Source: Cedecea lapagei
GTDB taxonomy: Bacteria; Pseudomonadota; Gammaproteobacteria; Enterobacterales; Enterobacteriaceae
Direction: 5' to 3'
NCBI RefSeq assembly: GCF_900635955.1
Contig: NZ_LR134201.1
Coordinates: 372,001 to 436,000, forward strand
Length of the DNA: 64,000 bases
Part shown: positions 1-8,114 of the stretch, piece by piece
How the letters are laid out: every line of letters starts with the position of its first letter
Position numbering within the stretch: the stretch's first letter is position 1
Position numbers and translations under genes: made by a program
The notes under the pieces: model-generated
Seen by the model: only the letters and a program-made list of their open reading frames with translations
The model's database searches: none
Told to the model about the DNA's origin: nothing

Positions 1-2
1 CG

Positions 3-653
3 CCGGTGACGGCAGGCATGCGCCGACAGTCCGTCTCCATGGGCGGGGCGCTGGCCTTCTGGATGGGAAATCCGCTGCTGAATCCCGCGACTCTGGTGTT
101 TATGGGGTTTGTGCTGGGCTGGCAGTTTGCATTAGTGAGGCTAGTGGCGGGCTTTGCGACGGTACTCGGTGTGGCTTTGCTGGTGCAGCGCTGGGTTAAA
201 GATGAGCCGCAGAGCCTTGAGCCCTTGCCCGCTGTCAGTGATACGGCAGAGGAGGGGGCTTTCCTGTCTCGCTGGGCAAAAGCGCTGTGGCAGCTGTTCT
301 GGAGCACGATCCCGGTCTACATCCTGGCCGTGCTGGCCCTTGGCGCCGCGCGGGTCTGGCTGTTTCCGCACGCAGATGGCGCGGTAGGTGATACGCTGTT
401 CTGGGTTGTGGCGATGGCCGTTGTGGGCTGCCTGTTTGTGATCCCGACCGCGGCAGAAATACCTATTGTGCAAACCATGATGCTGGCGGGAATGGGCACA
501 GCTCCGGCACTGGCGCTGCTGATTACCCTTCCGGCGGTCAGCCTGCCGTCATTGATTATGCTGCATAAAGCTTTCCCGGCTAAAGCCCTCTGGCTAACCG
601 GCGGGCTGGTGGCGCTAAGCGGTGTGATTGTCGGAAGCCTGGCGCTTCTTTAA
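3..653 (+). CDS. Permease of the DUF318/YraQ (ArsP-like) family, 3' part
   Basis: The reading frame is already open at the left edge, so this is the C-terminal part of a longer gene; the GTG at 6 is probably internal. Several hydrophobic segments are visible, with a Gly-Asn-Pro motif in the first segment (MGNPLLNP) and a related Ala-Glu-Ile-Pro segment near the C-terminus. This two-fold arrangement of polar motifs inside helices is typical of the DUF318/ArsP_1 permeases. The substrate cannot be told. It ends just before a strong hairpin terminator. Confidence 0.6.
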   Translation, partial: PVTAGMRRQSVSMGGALAFWMGNPLLNPATLVFMGFVLGWQFALVRLVAGFATVLGVALLVQRWVKDEPQSLEPLPAVSDTAEEGAFLSRWAKALWQLFWSTIPVYILAVLALGAARVWLFPHADGAVGDTLFWVVAMAVVGCLFVIPTAAEIPIVQTMMLAGMGTAPALALLITLPAVSLPSLIMLHKAFPAKALWLTGGLVALSGVIVGSLALL

Positions 654-677
654 TATTATTTCTCTGAGACTGATAAA

Positions 678-712
678 TAAAAGCCACGCAGCAGTGAACT
701 GCGTGGCTTTTT
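678..712. terminator. Bidirectional intrinsic terminator
   Basis: A perfect 12-bp stem (AAGCCACGCAG against CTGCGTGGCTT) is followed by T runs on both strands. It separates the permease from the convergent flavoprotein gene. Confidence 0.8.
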
Positions 713-779
713 AATGGTGTAGCGATGCCGCTCAATAGTTTATTGAGAAAATAACTGCCAGGTCGGTAACGGCTGGATA

Positions 780-1310
780 TTAAAAGGACTGCAGGTAACT
801 AATATATCCCTTAGCGCTGTTTTCAAGCTGTTGTGGTGAGACTTCATATTCTGCGCCGTAAAAAGCATAGAACGGCTGATAATCCGCTTCTACATATTTC
901 GCCGTCATTTCAAAGGGCAGGAGTATTTCCTGAAGCGAATGATGGTAACGCCCACTACGTGAGAAATCTTCTTCCTTAATCCCGGCACTTACCGCCAGCG
1001 CGAACTTACGGCCTCTGAGCTTATGCCCGCTGGAAGAGCCATATGCCCAGCCATAGGTGAAGACTTCATCCAGCCACTGCTTCAACAAAGGTGGGCTATT
1101 AAACCAGTACAGCGGAAATTGAAGAATAATTTTATCATGCTGCTCAATGAGCCTCTGTTCTTTTTCAACATCAATAATGCCATCTTTATAAGACTGATAA
1201 AGATTGTGTACGGTGTATAACTCCGGATGTTTTTCTACTTCACTTATCCAGCGCTTATTGATTTTTGACTCATCGATATTGGGGTGAATAACGACAATTA
1301 ATGTTTTCAT
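780..1310 (-). CDS. NAD(P)H-dependent oxidoreductase, flavodoxin-like fold (KefF/MdaB type)
   Basis: This 176-residue protein starts with a beta strand and phosphate-binding loop (MKTLIVVIHPN...SKIN) and contains the FPLYWFNSPPLLKQW segment conserved in NQO1/KefF-like quinone reductases. These are cytosolic FMN/FAD enzymes that reduce quinones or other electrophiles with NAD(P)H. It is divergent from an HxlR-type regulator across a roughly 120-bp gap that holds a palindromic operator candidate, so control by that regulator is likely. A second, related enzyme lies at 5769-6299. The substrate is not deducible. Confidence 0.8.
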   Translation of the reverse strand: MKTLIVVIHPNIDESKINKRWISEVEKHPELYTVHNLYQSYKDGIIDVEKEQRLIEQHDKIILQFPLYWFNSPPLLKQWLDEVFTYGWAYGSSSGHKLRGRKFALAVSAGIKEEDFSRSGRYHHSLQEILLPFEMTAKYVEADYQPFYAFYGAEYEVSPQQLENSAKGYISYLQSF

Positions 1311-1383
1311 ATTTAATTCCCTACGGAATGATAGGCCATCAGTGATTATTTTATGTTTTGCATCATAGGCAGCTTTAAATTAA

Positions 1384-1413
1384 AGTACAATACTGTCATT
1401 GTTGATATGTACT
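1384..1413. promoter_or_regulatory. Inverted repeat, candidate HxlR operator
   Basis: AGTACA at 1384-1389 and TGTACT at 1408-1413 form an inverted repeat with centres 24 bp apart. A second pair (ACTAT at 1411, ATAGT at 1425) follows directly. Both lie in the gap between the divergent oxidoreductase and HxlR genes. The assignment to HxlR is by position. Confidence 0.45.
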
Positions 1414-1431
1414 ATACAAAGGGATAGTATA

Positions 1432-1785
1432 ATGAGCGAAGAACACGCGCCGGATTCCTGCGCATTTATGGGCGATACGGGCTTTGCCTATACGCTGTCG
1501 CTGGTGAATGGCAAATACAAAATGATCATTCTATATGCCCTGGCCGAGCATAAACCGGTGATCCGCTTTAACGAGCTCAAGCGTTGCATCGAAACCATTT
1601 CATTCAGGACGCTGAGCCTGACGCTGAAAGAGCTGGAGAGCGACGGGCTGATTATCCGAAACGAGTATCCGCAAATTCCACCCAAGGTAGAGTACAGCCT
1701 TTCTGAACGCGGTAAGTCGCTGATCCCGGTGCTGGATATGATGTGTGAATGGGGAAACGTCCATCGCGATGATGTGCTGAAGTAA
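1432..1785 (+). CDS. HxlR-family transcriptional regulator
   Basis: The MSEEHAPDSCAF start gives a 117-residue winged-helix protein; a TTG at 1399 would extend it by 11 residues but lies in the operator region. The N-terminal Cys near residue 9 sits where redox-sensing HxlR proteins (YodB, HypR) carry their reactive Cys. The conserved helix-turn-helix and wing are visible (INGKYKM-like helix, RTLSLTLKELESDGLI, YSLSERGKSL). It probably controls the divergent flavoprotein gene in response to electrophiles. This is inferred from family and layout. Confidence 0.85.
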   Translation: MSEEHAPDSCAFMGDTGFAYTLSLVNGKYKMIILYALAEHKPVIRFNELKRCIETISFRTLSLTLKELESDGLIIRNEYPQIPPKVEYSLSERGKSLIPVLDMMCEWGNVHRDDVLK

Positions 1786-1817
1786 GGCCTCCCGTGGGCA
1801 ATCGGGAGGGCCGTTTT
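1786..1817 (+). terminator. Intrinsic terminator between convergent genes
   Basis: GGCCTCCCG pairs with CGGGAGGGCC and is followed by GTTTT. It begins at the HxlR stop codon and runs into the nrdG stop codon. Confidence 0.7.
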
Positions 1818-2280
1818 AACGCAGGTGATGTACGACCTGGTTGCTGCTGCCGCGCCAGATAAGCGCCGGGTCTTTCAGATCCTGGACAAACTTGCCGTCT
1901 ACCAGCACGTTGATTAACTCAACCACCTCTCGCTGAGCGGCGTCGAGCTCATCAATCTTATACCCGGTCCATACCCAGATATCCTTGCCGTGGCATTCGG
2001 CGCGCACGCGCTTCACCAGCTTAAGGATCTCCGGCACGTTTTGTGGATGCAGCGGGTCGCCGCCCGAAAGCGAAATGCCCTGTCGCTTAACGCGCGTATC
2101 GTTCAGGTCGGTAATAATGCGGTCTGCCATCTCTTCGGTGAACGGCATCCCTGAGTTTACGCGCCAGGTGCTTTTGTTGTAGCAGCCGGGGCATTCATGC
2201 ACGCAGCCTGAGACAAACAGCGTGCAGCGAGTGCCGGGGCCGTTGACGATATCGACGGGGTAGTATTGATGATAATTCAT
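1816..2280 (-). CDS. nrdG: Anaerobic ribonucleoside-triphosphate reductase activating protein
   Basis: A 154-residue radical-SAM enzyme that uses a [4Fe-4S] cluster and S-adenosylmethionine to create the glycyl radical on NrdD. The cluster motif CxxxCxxC is seen at Cys26, Cys30 and Cys33 (CVHECPGC), followed by SLSGGDPL. The length equals that of the E. coli protein. It lies 78 bp downstream of nrdD on the same strand, with a copy of the dispersed palindromic repeat in the gap, and is presumably co-transcribed from the nrdD promoter. Confidence 0.97.
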   Translation of the reverse strand: MNYHQYYPVDIVNGPGTRCTLFVSGCVHECPGCYNKSTWRVNSGMPFTEEMADRIITDLNDTRVKRQGISLSGGDPLHPQNVPEILKLVKRVRAECHGKDIWVWTGYKIDELDAAQREVVELINVLVDGKFVQDLKDPALIWRGSSNQVVHHLR

Positions 2281-2306
2281 GGCGTTAACCTGATACTTAA
2301 TCGGTT

Positions 2307-2342
2307 CCCTCTCCCCTTAGGGGAGAGGGTTAGGGTGAGGGG
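2307..2342. repeat. Dispersed palindromic repeat, single copy (nrdD-nrdG gap)
   Basis: A CCCTCTCCCC/GGGGAGAGGG palindrome is followed by TTAGGGTGAGGGG. It is the same family as the copies at 6304, 21721, 38536, 42589/43800 and 45151. It would form a stable hairpin in the nrdDG transcript. Confidence 0.85.
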
Positions 2343-2358
2343 AAAATCGCCTTATGGC

Positions 2359-4494
2359 TTAACCGATCTGCCCGTTACCCAGGTGCTTAACGCGACGCTT
2401 CACCTCTTCCTGCTTGCCGGCGTTGAACGGGCGAGCATCCGGGCTGCCGAGGTAACCGCATACGCGACGGGTAACCGACACGCGAGCGGCGTCGTGATTG
2501 CCGCATTTCGGGCAGGTAAAGCCCTTGCTGGTGCATTCGAACTCGCCGGTATAGCCGCACTCGTAGCATTCATCGATAGGCGTGTTGGTGCCGTAGTAGG
2601 GCACATGCTTGTAGCTGTAATCCCACACGTCTTCCAGCGCCCGCAGGTTATGCTGGATGTTCGGGTATTCGCCGTAGCAAATGAAGCCGCCGTTAGCCAT
2701 CGGCGGGTACGGCGCCTCGAAGTCGATTTTGTCGTAAGGATTAACCTTCTTCTCCACGTCGAGATGGAAACTGTTGGTGTAGTAACCCTTGTCGGTCACG
2801 CCGGGTACAACGCCGAATTCTGCGGTATCGAGGCGGCAGAAACGGTCGCACAGGTTTTCGCTCGGGGTGCTGTAGAGGCTAAAGCCGTAGCCAGTTTCTT
2901 CCTTCCAGCTGTCGGTGGCTTCCCGCAGGCGGGCAACGATAGCCACCGCTTTCTCACGCAGCGCTTCGCTGTCATAGACGTGCTGGTTGCCGAACAGGGC
3001 ATTGACCGTCTCATGAATGCCGATATAGCCCAGAGAAATTGAAGCCCGGCCGTTTTTAAAGATCTCAGAAACGTCGTCGTCGGCCTTCAGGCGCACGCCG
3101 CAGGCACCTTCCATATAGAGGATTGGGGCAACGCGAGCTTTGACGCCCTCCAGACGGGCAATACGGGTCATCAGCGCCTTACGCGCCAGCAGCAAGCGGT
3201 TATCCAGCAGTTTCCAGAAGGTGGCCTCATCCCCTTTAGCTTCCAGCGCGACGCGCGGCAGGTTCAGGCTTATTACGCCGAGGTTGTTGCGCCCGTCGTG
3301 GATCTGCTCGCCATTTTCTTCGTACACGCCAAGGAAGCTGCGGCAGCCCATCGGCGTTTTAAACGAGCCGGTCACTTTCACTACCTGGTCGTAGTTAAGA
3401 ATATCCGGGTACATGCGTTTAGAGGCACACTCCAGCGCCAGCTGTTTGATGTCGTAGTTGGCGTCGCCAAACTTGTGGTTGAGGCCGTCACGGATAGCAA
3501 AGACCAGCTTAGGGAACACCGCGGTTTTGCGGTTTTTCCCCAGCCCGGCGATGCGGTTACGCAGAATAGACGTCTGGATAAGGCGAGACTCCCAGCTGGT
3601 GCCGAGGCCAAAACCAAAGGTTACGAACGGCGTTTGCCCGTTGGCGGTATGCAGAGTATTGACTTCATATTCAAGGGACTGGAAAGCGTCGTAGCACTCC
3701 TTCTCGGTGCGGGAGCGGGCGTAGTTATCTGCATCCGGGATTTGCCACTCCTCGGCGATTTTGCGGTGTTTTTTAAAGCTCTCGGCGACAAACGGCGCCA
3801 GCACTTCGTCGATGCGGTTGATGGTGGTGCCGCCGTATATATGGCTGGCAACCTGAGCGATAATCTGTGCCGTGACGGCGGTTGCCGTGGAGATAGACTT
3901 CGGCGGCTCAATCTCGGCGTTACCCATTTTAAAACCGTGGGTCAGCATGCCTTTCAGATCGATAAGCATGCAGTTAAACATCGGGAAGAACGGAGAGTAA
4001 TCAAGGTCGTGATAGTGGATATCACCGCGTTCATGCGCAAGGACCACGTCACGCGGCAGCAGATGCTGCCTGGCATAGTGCTTGGCGACAATCCCGGCCA
4101 GCAGGTCGCGCTGGGTGGGGATCACCTTGCTGTCTTTGTTGGCGTTCTCGTTTAGCAGGGCGGAGTTAGTTTGCTCAACCAGGCCGCGAATTTCCTGGTT
4201 CAGGCGGCCACGCTTCTCGCGCTCAATATCGCGGTCGTGGCGGTACTCAATGTAGGCGCGCGCCAGCTGCTTGTAGTTGCCGGCCATGAGCTGGTTTTCC
4301 ACCGCGGTTTGGATCTCGCCGATGTCTACCTGGCTGCGTCCCGCCATCTGCTGAGTGACGATATCTGCGACGGTGGCACAATAGTCCGCGTCATCGACTC
4401 CCGCTGCTTTAGCTGCACGCAGAATAGCTTCTCTGATGCGCTCTGAAGTGAAAGGTACTCTGCACCCGTCTCTTTTCATCACATGCGGTGTCAT
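2359..4494 (-). CDS. nrdD: Anaerobic ribonucleoside-triphosphate reductase, class III
   Basis: This 711-residue enzyme reduces ribonucleotides to deoxyribonucleotides without oxygen, using formate and a glycyl radical. The start at MTPHVMKRDGC is chosen because it matches the E. coli start and has GGAGAG six bases upstream; the longer frame has no support. An N-terminal ATP cone (residues about 5-95) is followed by the PFL-like barrel, a four-Cys zinc site near the C-terminus (CYEC and CPKC), and the radical Gly at about residue 680 in RRVCGYLG. Its promoter carries FNR and NrdR boxes. Confidence 0.97.
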   Translation of the reverse strand: MTPHVMKRDGCRVPFTSERIREAILRAAKAAGVDDADYCATVADIVTQQMAGRSQVDIGEIQTAVENQLMAGNYKQLARAYIEYRHDRDIEREKRGRLNQEIRGLVEQTNSALLNENANKDSKVIPTQRDLLAGIVAKHYARQHLLPRDVVLAHERGDIHYHDLDYSPFFPMFNCMLIDLKGMLTHGFKMGNAEIEPPKSISTATAVTAQIIAQVASHIYGGTTINRIDEVLAPFVAESFKKHRKIAEEWQIPDADNYARSRTEKECYDAFQSLEYEVNTLHTANGQTPFVTFGFGLGTSWESRLIQTSILRNRIAGLGKNRKTAVFPKLVFAIRDGLNHKFGDANYDIKQLALECASKRMYPDILNYDQVVKVTGSFKTPMGCRSFLGVYEENGEQIHDGRNNLGVISLNLPRVALEAKGDEATFWKLLDNRLLLARKALMTRIARLEGVKARVAPILYMEGACGVRLKADDDVSEIFKNGRASISLGYIGIHETVNALFGNQHVYDSEALREKAVAIVARLREATDSWKEETGYGFSLYSTPSENLCDRFCRLDTAEFGVVPGVTDKGYYTNSFHLDVEKKVNPYDKIDFEAPYPPMANGGFICYGEYPNIQHNLRALEDVWDYSYKHVPYYGTNTPIDECYECGYTGEFECTSKGFTCPKCGNHDAARVSVTRRVCGYLGSPDARPFNAGKQEEVKRRVKHLGNGQIG

Positions 4495-4649
4495 GATCTC
4501 TCCATTTTTTAGGTTATCCACAAAGGTAGGGGCGTCGCCGGGAGCACGTAGCCGTTTGTCCTGCCAAAACTTCCCGAAATGCGGCCATTGTTATCCACAG
4601 ATAATCCCCAAGCTTATACCGTGGATGTTGTGGTGATAATAGTCGATAA

Positions 4650-4695
4650 ATACAACATATAGGGCCGGAGTGCATTCTAAGTTCTATATATAGTG
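4650..4695 (-). promoter_or_regulatory. Tandem NrdR boxes upstream of nrdD
   Basis: Two AT-rich palindromes are visible: CTATATATAG centred at about 4688.5 and CAACATATAG centred at about 4657.5. They are 31 bp apart, i.e. three helical turns, as in known NrdR operator pairs. NrdR is the ATP/dATP-sensing repressor of ribonucleotide reductase genes. The upstream box touches the promoter-proximal FNR box. Confidence 0.65.
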
Positions 4696-4737
4696 ATTTG
4701 CATCAAACATGTTTACGATTTTATTGATGCAGGACAA
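4693..4737 (-). promoter_or_regulatory. Two FNR boxes upstream of nrdD
   Basis: GTGAT-TTGC-ATCAA at 4693-4706 and TTGAT-GCAG-GACAA at 4724-4737 fit the FNR consensus (TTGAT N4 ATCAA). Their centres are 31 bp apart, the same spacing as the -33.5 and -64.5 sites known in the E. coli nrdDG promoter. This predicts a transcription start near 4666 and anaerobic activation. No gene is seen in the rest of 4522-4786. Confidence 0.75.
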
Positions 4738-4786
4738 AGTAAATCGGGGGCGTTAGAAAGGGCGGGCTTTGTCCGGTGGCGGTAAA

Positions 4787-5668
4787 TTATTCGATTAATT
4801 TTTCGTATAAATAATCAACAAAAACCCGGGTTTTTGGCGGGATTTTCCCGCCGGCATATTTCACCCAGAGCTGCTGGGGCTCGGTGGCAACATCCTGCAA
4901 AATGACCTGCAGCTTCCCTCCGGCAATCGGCCGGGTGAGATACCAGTCGGCAAGATAAATAATCCCCATGCCCGCCAGCGCCGCATCCACCAGCGAATCC
5001 GGCGAGGTGGTGATAAACCAGCAGGAGGGTTCGTCAAACAGCGCGCCGTTATCCATCCACTGCTGCAAACGCCCGGTTCCTGAGTTGCGGTGTACGAGGC
5101 AGCGATGCTCCGCGAGATCTTCCAGCTTTTGCGGTGTGCCGTGCTGAGCTAAATAGGCCGGCGAGGCGGCCATAATCATCTTTGATTTATACAGTTCGCG
5201 CGCCACCACGCGGTTATCGCGCACCGTGCGGTGACCAATGGCGACATCGATGCGCTCACCCACCAGGTTAACGCTGCGGGCCTCCATCGACAGCTCAAAG
5301 CGAATCAGCGGGTAGCGCAGCTGAAACTCGGCGAGGATCGGCATTAAGCAATGGCGGCCAAAACCGGGGATCACGCTGACGCGCAGCAGGCCGGAAGGTT
5401 CCGCTCCAGGGGTTACCAGGGCCTGATTAAGCGCCTGCCAAAGCGGCGCTACCTGCTCGCAGAGCGCCGTGCCTTCTTCGGTGAGCACCACATAGTGCGT
5501 GTTGCGGACAAAAAGCGCTATGCCGAGCCGCTGCTCAAGCTGGCGTACGTTTTTACTCACCGCAGCGGGCGTTATGCCCAGCTGGCGCGCGGCGGCAGAA
5601 AAACTCTGGCAGTCTGCCGCCGCAAGAAAAGCCGGAATGAGCCGATGAACGTCCGCAGAAAGCATCAT
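4787..5668 (-). CDS. LysR-family transcriptional regulator
   Basis: The N-terminal winged helix-turn-helix (AAARQLGITPAAVSKNVRQLEQRLG, about residues 22-46) is followed by a LysR substrate-binding domain, about 293 residues in all. The ATG at 5668 has AAGG nine bases upstream; the longer start at 5701 has no ribosome site. It is divergent from the oxidoreductase at 5769 across a gap of about 100 bp, and such LysR proteins usually control the divergent gene. The ligand is unknown. Confidence 0.85.
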   Translation of the reverse strand: MMLSADVHRLIPAFLAAADCQSFSAAARQLGITPAAVSKNVRQLEQRLGIALFVRNTHYVVLTEEGTALCEQVAPLWQALNQALVTPGAEPSGLLRVSVIPGFGRHCLMPILAEFQLRYPLIRFELSMEARSVNLVGERIDVAIGHRTVRDNRVVARELYKSKMIMAASPAYLAQHGTPQKLEDLAEHRCLVHRNSGTGRLQQWMDNGALFDEPSCWFITTSPDSLVDAALAGMGIIYLADWYLTRPIAGGKLQVILQDVATEPQQLWVKYAGGKIPPKTRVFVDYLYEKLIE

Positions 5669-5768
5669 GCTTGTAACCTTTGGTTGAAACAGATGTGCCA
5701 TGTTATGGACTACAGGTAAGCCATGTCATCTGAAAAGATAGCCTCATCCCCAAAATGAGGCCTGAGAG

Positions 5769-6299
5769 ATGAAAAAAATATTAGTTCTGGCGGCGCACCG
5801 CTCCCCTGATAGCTCCCGTATTAACCACGCTGGCGTGGCTGCGCTACAAGGTATTGAAGGTGTCACCGTTCATGAGCTTAAGCGTGAATACCCGAATCAC
5901 GAGATTGACGTGGCGCGTGAGCAGGCGCTGCTGCTGGAGCACGAGTCTATTGTGCTGATGTTCCCGTTCTGGTGGTACAGCTCTCCGGCGATCCTTAAGG
6001 ACTGGCAGGATCTGGTGCTGACCTTTGGCTTTGCCTATGGCACTAACGGTACTGCGCTGCACGGTAAAAAACTGATGGTGATGACCTCTACCGGCGGTGC
6101 GGTGGAAGCCTATAGCGCAGAAGGCGCTAACCGCTACACGGTGGATGAGCTGCTGCTGCCGTTCCATGCGATGGCGAATAAAACCGGCATGATATGGCAG
6201 GAGCCTGCGCTTATTCAGGGTGCTAATACGATAACGGAAGCGCTGATCGATGAAGGTGTTAACGGCTGGCTGAGTCGGATTCAGGCGCTGAAAGGGTGA
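5769..6299 (+). CDS. NAD(P)H-dependent oxidoreductase, flavodoxin-like fold
   Basis: A 176-residue relative of the protein at 780-1310: same length, same N-terminal loop (MKKILVLAAHRSPDSSRIN) and the FPFWWYSSPAILKDW segment. It is probably a cytosolic FMN/FAD quinone or nitro-compound reductase. It lies divergent from a LysR gene. It ends four bases before a palindromic repeat cluster that separates it from the convergent treC. Confidence 0.8.
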   Translation: MKKILVLAAHRSPDSSRINHAGVAALQGIEGVTVHELKREYPNHEIDVAREQALLLEHESIVLMFPFWWYSSPAILKDWQDLVLTFGFAYGTNGTALHGKKLMVMTSTGGAVEAYSAEGANRYTVDELLLPFHAMANKTGMIWQEPALIQGANTITEALIDEGVNGWLSRIQALKG

Positions 6300-6303
6300 T
6301 TTT

Positions 6304-6399
6304 CCCCTCACCCTAACCCTCTCCCGGAGGGAGAGGGAATCAAAATTCCCCCAGCCTGTTTTCTCCCTCTCCCGGTGGGGAGAGGGACGGGGTGAGGGC
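6304..6399. repeat. Dispersed palindromic repeat, two-copy cluster
   Basis: It opens with CCCTCACCCTAACCCTCTCCC, has two palindromes (CTCTCCCGGAGGGAGAG and CCTCTCCCGGTGGGGAGAGG) about 60 bp apart, and closes with GGACGGGGTGAGGG. The outer ends are inverted relative to each other, like a BIME. It lies between convergent genes and could end transcription both ways. Confidence 0.85.
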
Positions 6400-6402
6400 A
6401 GA

Positions 6403-8061
6403 CTACCGCTTGATCCAGTAGATCGCCTCAAACGGCCTCAGGCTCATCTCGCCCGGCCTGGCGGCGGCGTCAGGGTAGTTGCTCATCAGCACTTCCCATT
6501 CACCATCATGGTTCTCAAGCTGCAGCCACTGTGCTTCTTCGCTGAGGTTGGCGGCGACCACCAGCTTTTGCCCTTCGTGTGCACGGCTGTAGCTCCACAC
6601 CAGCGGATGCTCCGGCAGCAGATCCTGGTAATCTCCCCAGGTCAGTACCGGCTCCGCCTTGCGCAGCTTGATCAGCTGCTGGTAGGTATAGAAGACGGAA
6701 TCACTGTCTTTCAGCGCGGCTTCGGCGTTGACCGTTTGATAGTTGTCGCACAGGCCAATCCACGGCGTGCCTTCGCTGAAGCCCGCGTTGCTGCCCGCAT
6801 CCCACTGCATTGGCGTGCGGCTGTTATCCCGTGACTTGCTGGCGAGGATAGCCATCAGCGTGTCGCTGTCGCGCCCAAGCGTGCGCAGTTCGGCAAACAT
6901 ATTGAGGCTTTCCACGTCGCGGTACTGATCGATGCTGGAGAAATGCGGGTTAGTCATCCCGATCTCTTCGCCCTGGTAGATGTACGGCGTCCCCTGCATG
7001 CCGTGCAGCACCATCGCCAGCATTTTCGCCGACGTTGTTCGCAGCTCGCCTTCGTGGCCAAAGCGGGAAACAATGCGCGGCTGGTCGTGGTTACACCAGA
7101 ACAGCGCGTTCCAGGCGACGTTGTGCATGCCCTGCTGCCAGTGATTGAAGATGGACTTCAGCTCAACGTAGTCTGGTTTTGCCAGCGTCCATTTCTCGCC
7201 GCCCGGGTAGTCGACCTTCAGGTGATGGAAGTTAAAGGTCATCGACAGCTCGCTGCCGTCGAGGGCGCCATATTTCTGGCAGTTATCCAGCGAAGTTGAG
7301 GACATTTCGCCGACGGTCATCAGGCCGAGCGGCTTAAAGGCATCGCGGCTCAGTTCCTGCAGATACTCATGAACGCGTGGCCCGTCGGTATAAAAACGGC
7401 GTCCATCGCCACCGTTCACGTCGTTCGGGAACTGCTGATCTTTGGAGATCAGGTTAATCACGTCCAGACGGAGGCCGTCCACGCCCCGGTTGGCCCAAAA
7501 CTCACAGACCTTTTTCAGCTCGGCGCGAACTTCCGGGTTCTCCCAGTTGAGATCGGCCTGTTCCGGGGCAAAGAGGTGAAGATAGTACTGGCCGGTCTCC
7601 GCCTGCCATTGCCAGGCGTTGCCGCCAAACTTCGAGCGCCAGTTGTTCGGCAGCAGATCCGGCGTGCCGTCGCGCCAGATATAGAACTCGCGATACGGGC
7701 TGTGTTGATCCTGCGCCTGCTTGAACCAGTCGTGCTCCGTGGAGGTGTGGTTAAACACCATATCCAGCACCAGACGCATGCCGCGCTGGTGGGCTTCCGC
7801 GACCAGCAAATCGAAATCTTCCAGCGTGCCGTAGGTCGGATCGATGGCGCAGTAGTTGGCGACGTCGTAGCCGTTATCTATCTGCGGAGAGACATAAAAT
7901 GGCGTGAGCCAGAGGGCATCGACGCCCAGCTTCTGGAGGTAATCCAGACGCCTAATCACGCCTTTTAGATCGCCAGTACCGCTGCCGGTCGTGTCCTGGA
8001 AACTCTTCGGGTAAATCTGGTAGATGACGCCGTTTTGCCACCATGGAGGAGTGATATTCAT
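6403..8061 (-). CDS. treC: Trehalose-6-phosphate hydrolase
   Basis: A 552-residue GH13 enzyme that splits trehalose 6-phosphate into glucose and glucose 6-phosphate in the cytosol. The catalytic set is visible: nucleophile Asp200 (GLRLDVINL), acid/base Glu252 (TVGEMSS) and Asp326 (NHDQPRIVSRFG). Length and sequence agree with E. coli TreC. It is the last gene of treB-treC, 53 bp after treB, and TreB supplies its substrate. The gap is short with no terminator. Confidence 0.97.
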   Translation of the reverse strand: MNITPPWWQNGVIYQIYPKSFQDTTGSGTGDLKGVIRRLDYLQKLGVDALWLTPFYVSPQIDNGYDVANYCAIDPTYGTLEDFDLLVAEAHQRGMRLVLDMVFNHTSTEHDWFKQAQDQHSPYREFYIWRDGTPDLLPNNWRSKFGGNAWQWQAETGQYYLHLFAPEQADLNWENPEVRAELKKVCEFWANRGVDGLRLDVINLISKDQQFPNDVNGGDGRRFYTDGPRVHEYLQELSRDAFKPLGLMTVGEMSSTSLDNCQKYGALDGSELSMTFNFHHLKVDYPGGEKWTLAKPDYVELKSIFNHWQQGMHNVAWNALFWCNHDQPRIVSRFGHEGELRTTSAKMLAMVLHGMQGTPYIYQGEEIGMTNPHFSSIDQYRDVESLNMFAELRTLGRDSDTLMAILASKSRDNSRTPMQWDAGSNAGFSEGTPWIGLCDNYQTVNAEAALKDSDSVFYTYQQLIKLRKAEPVLTWGDYQDLLPEHPLVWSYSRAHEGQKLVVAANLSEEAQWLQLENHDGEWEVLMSNYPDAAARPGEMSLRPFEAIYWIKR

Positions 8062-8114
8062 AGCGAATTCCTGCTAGCTGAAGGGTGGGCATCGCTGCCC
8101 ACCGGTAAATCGAA

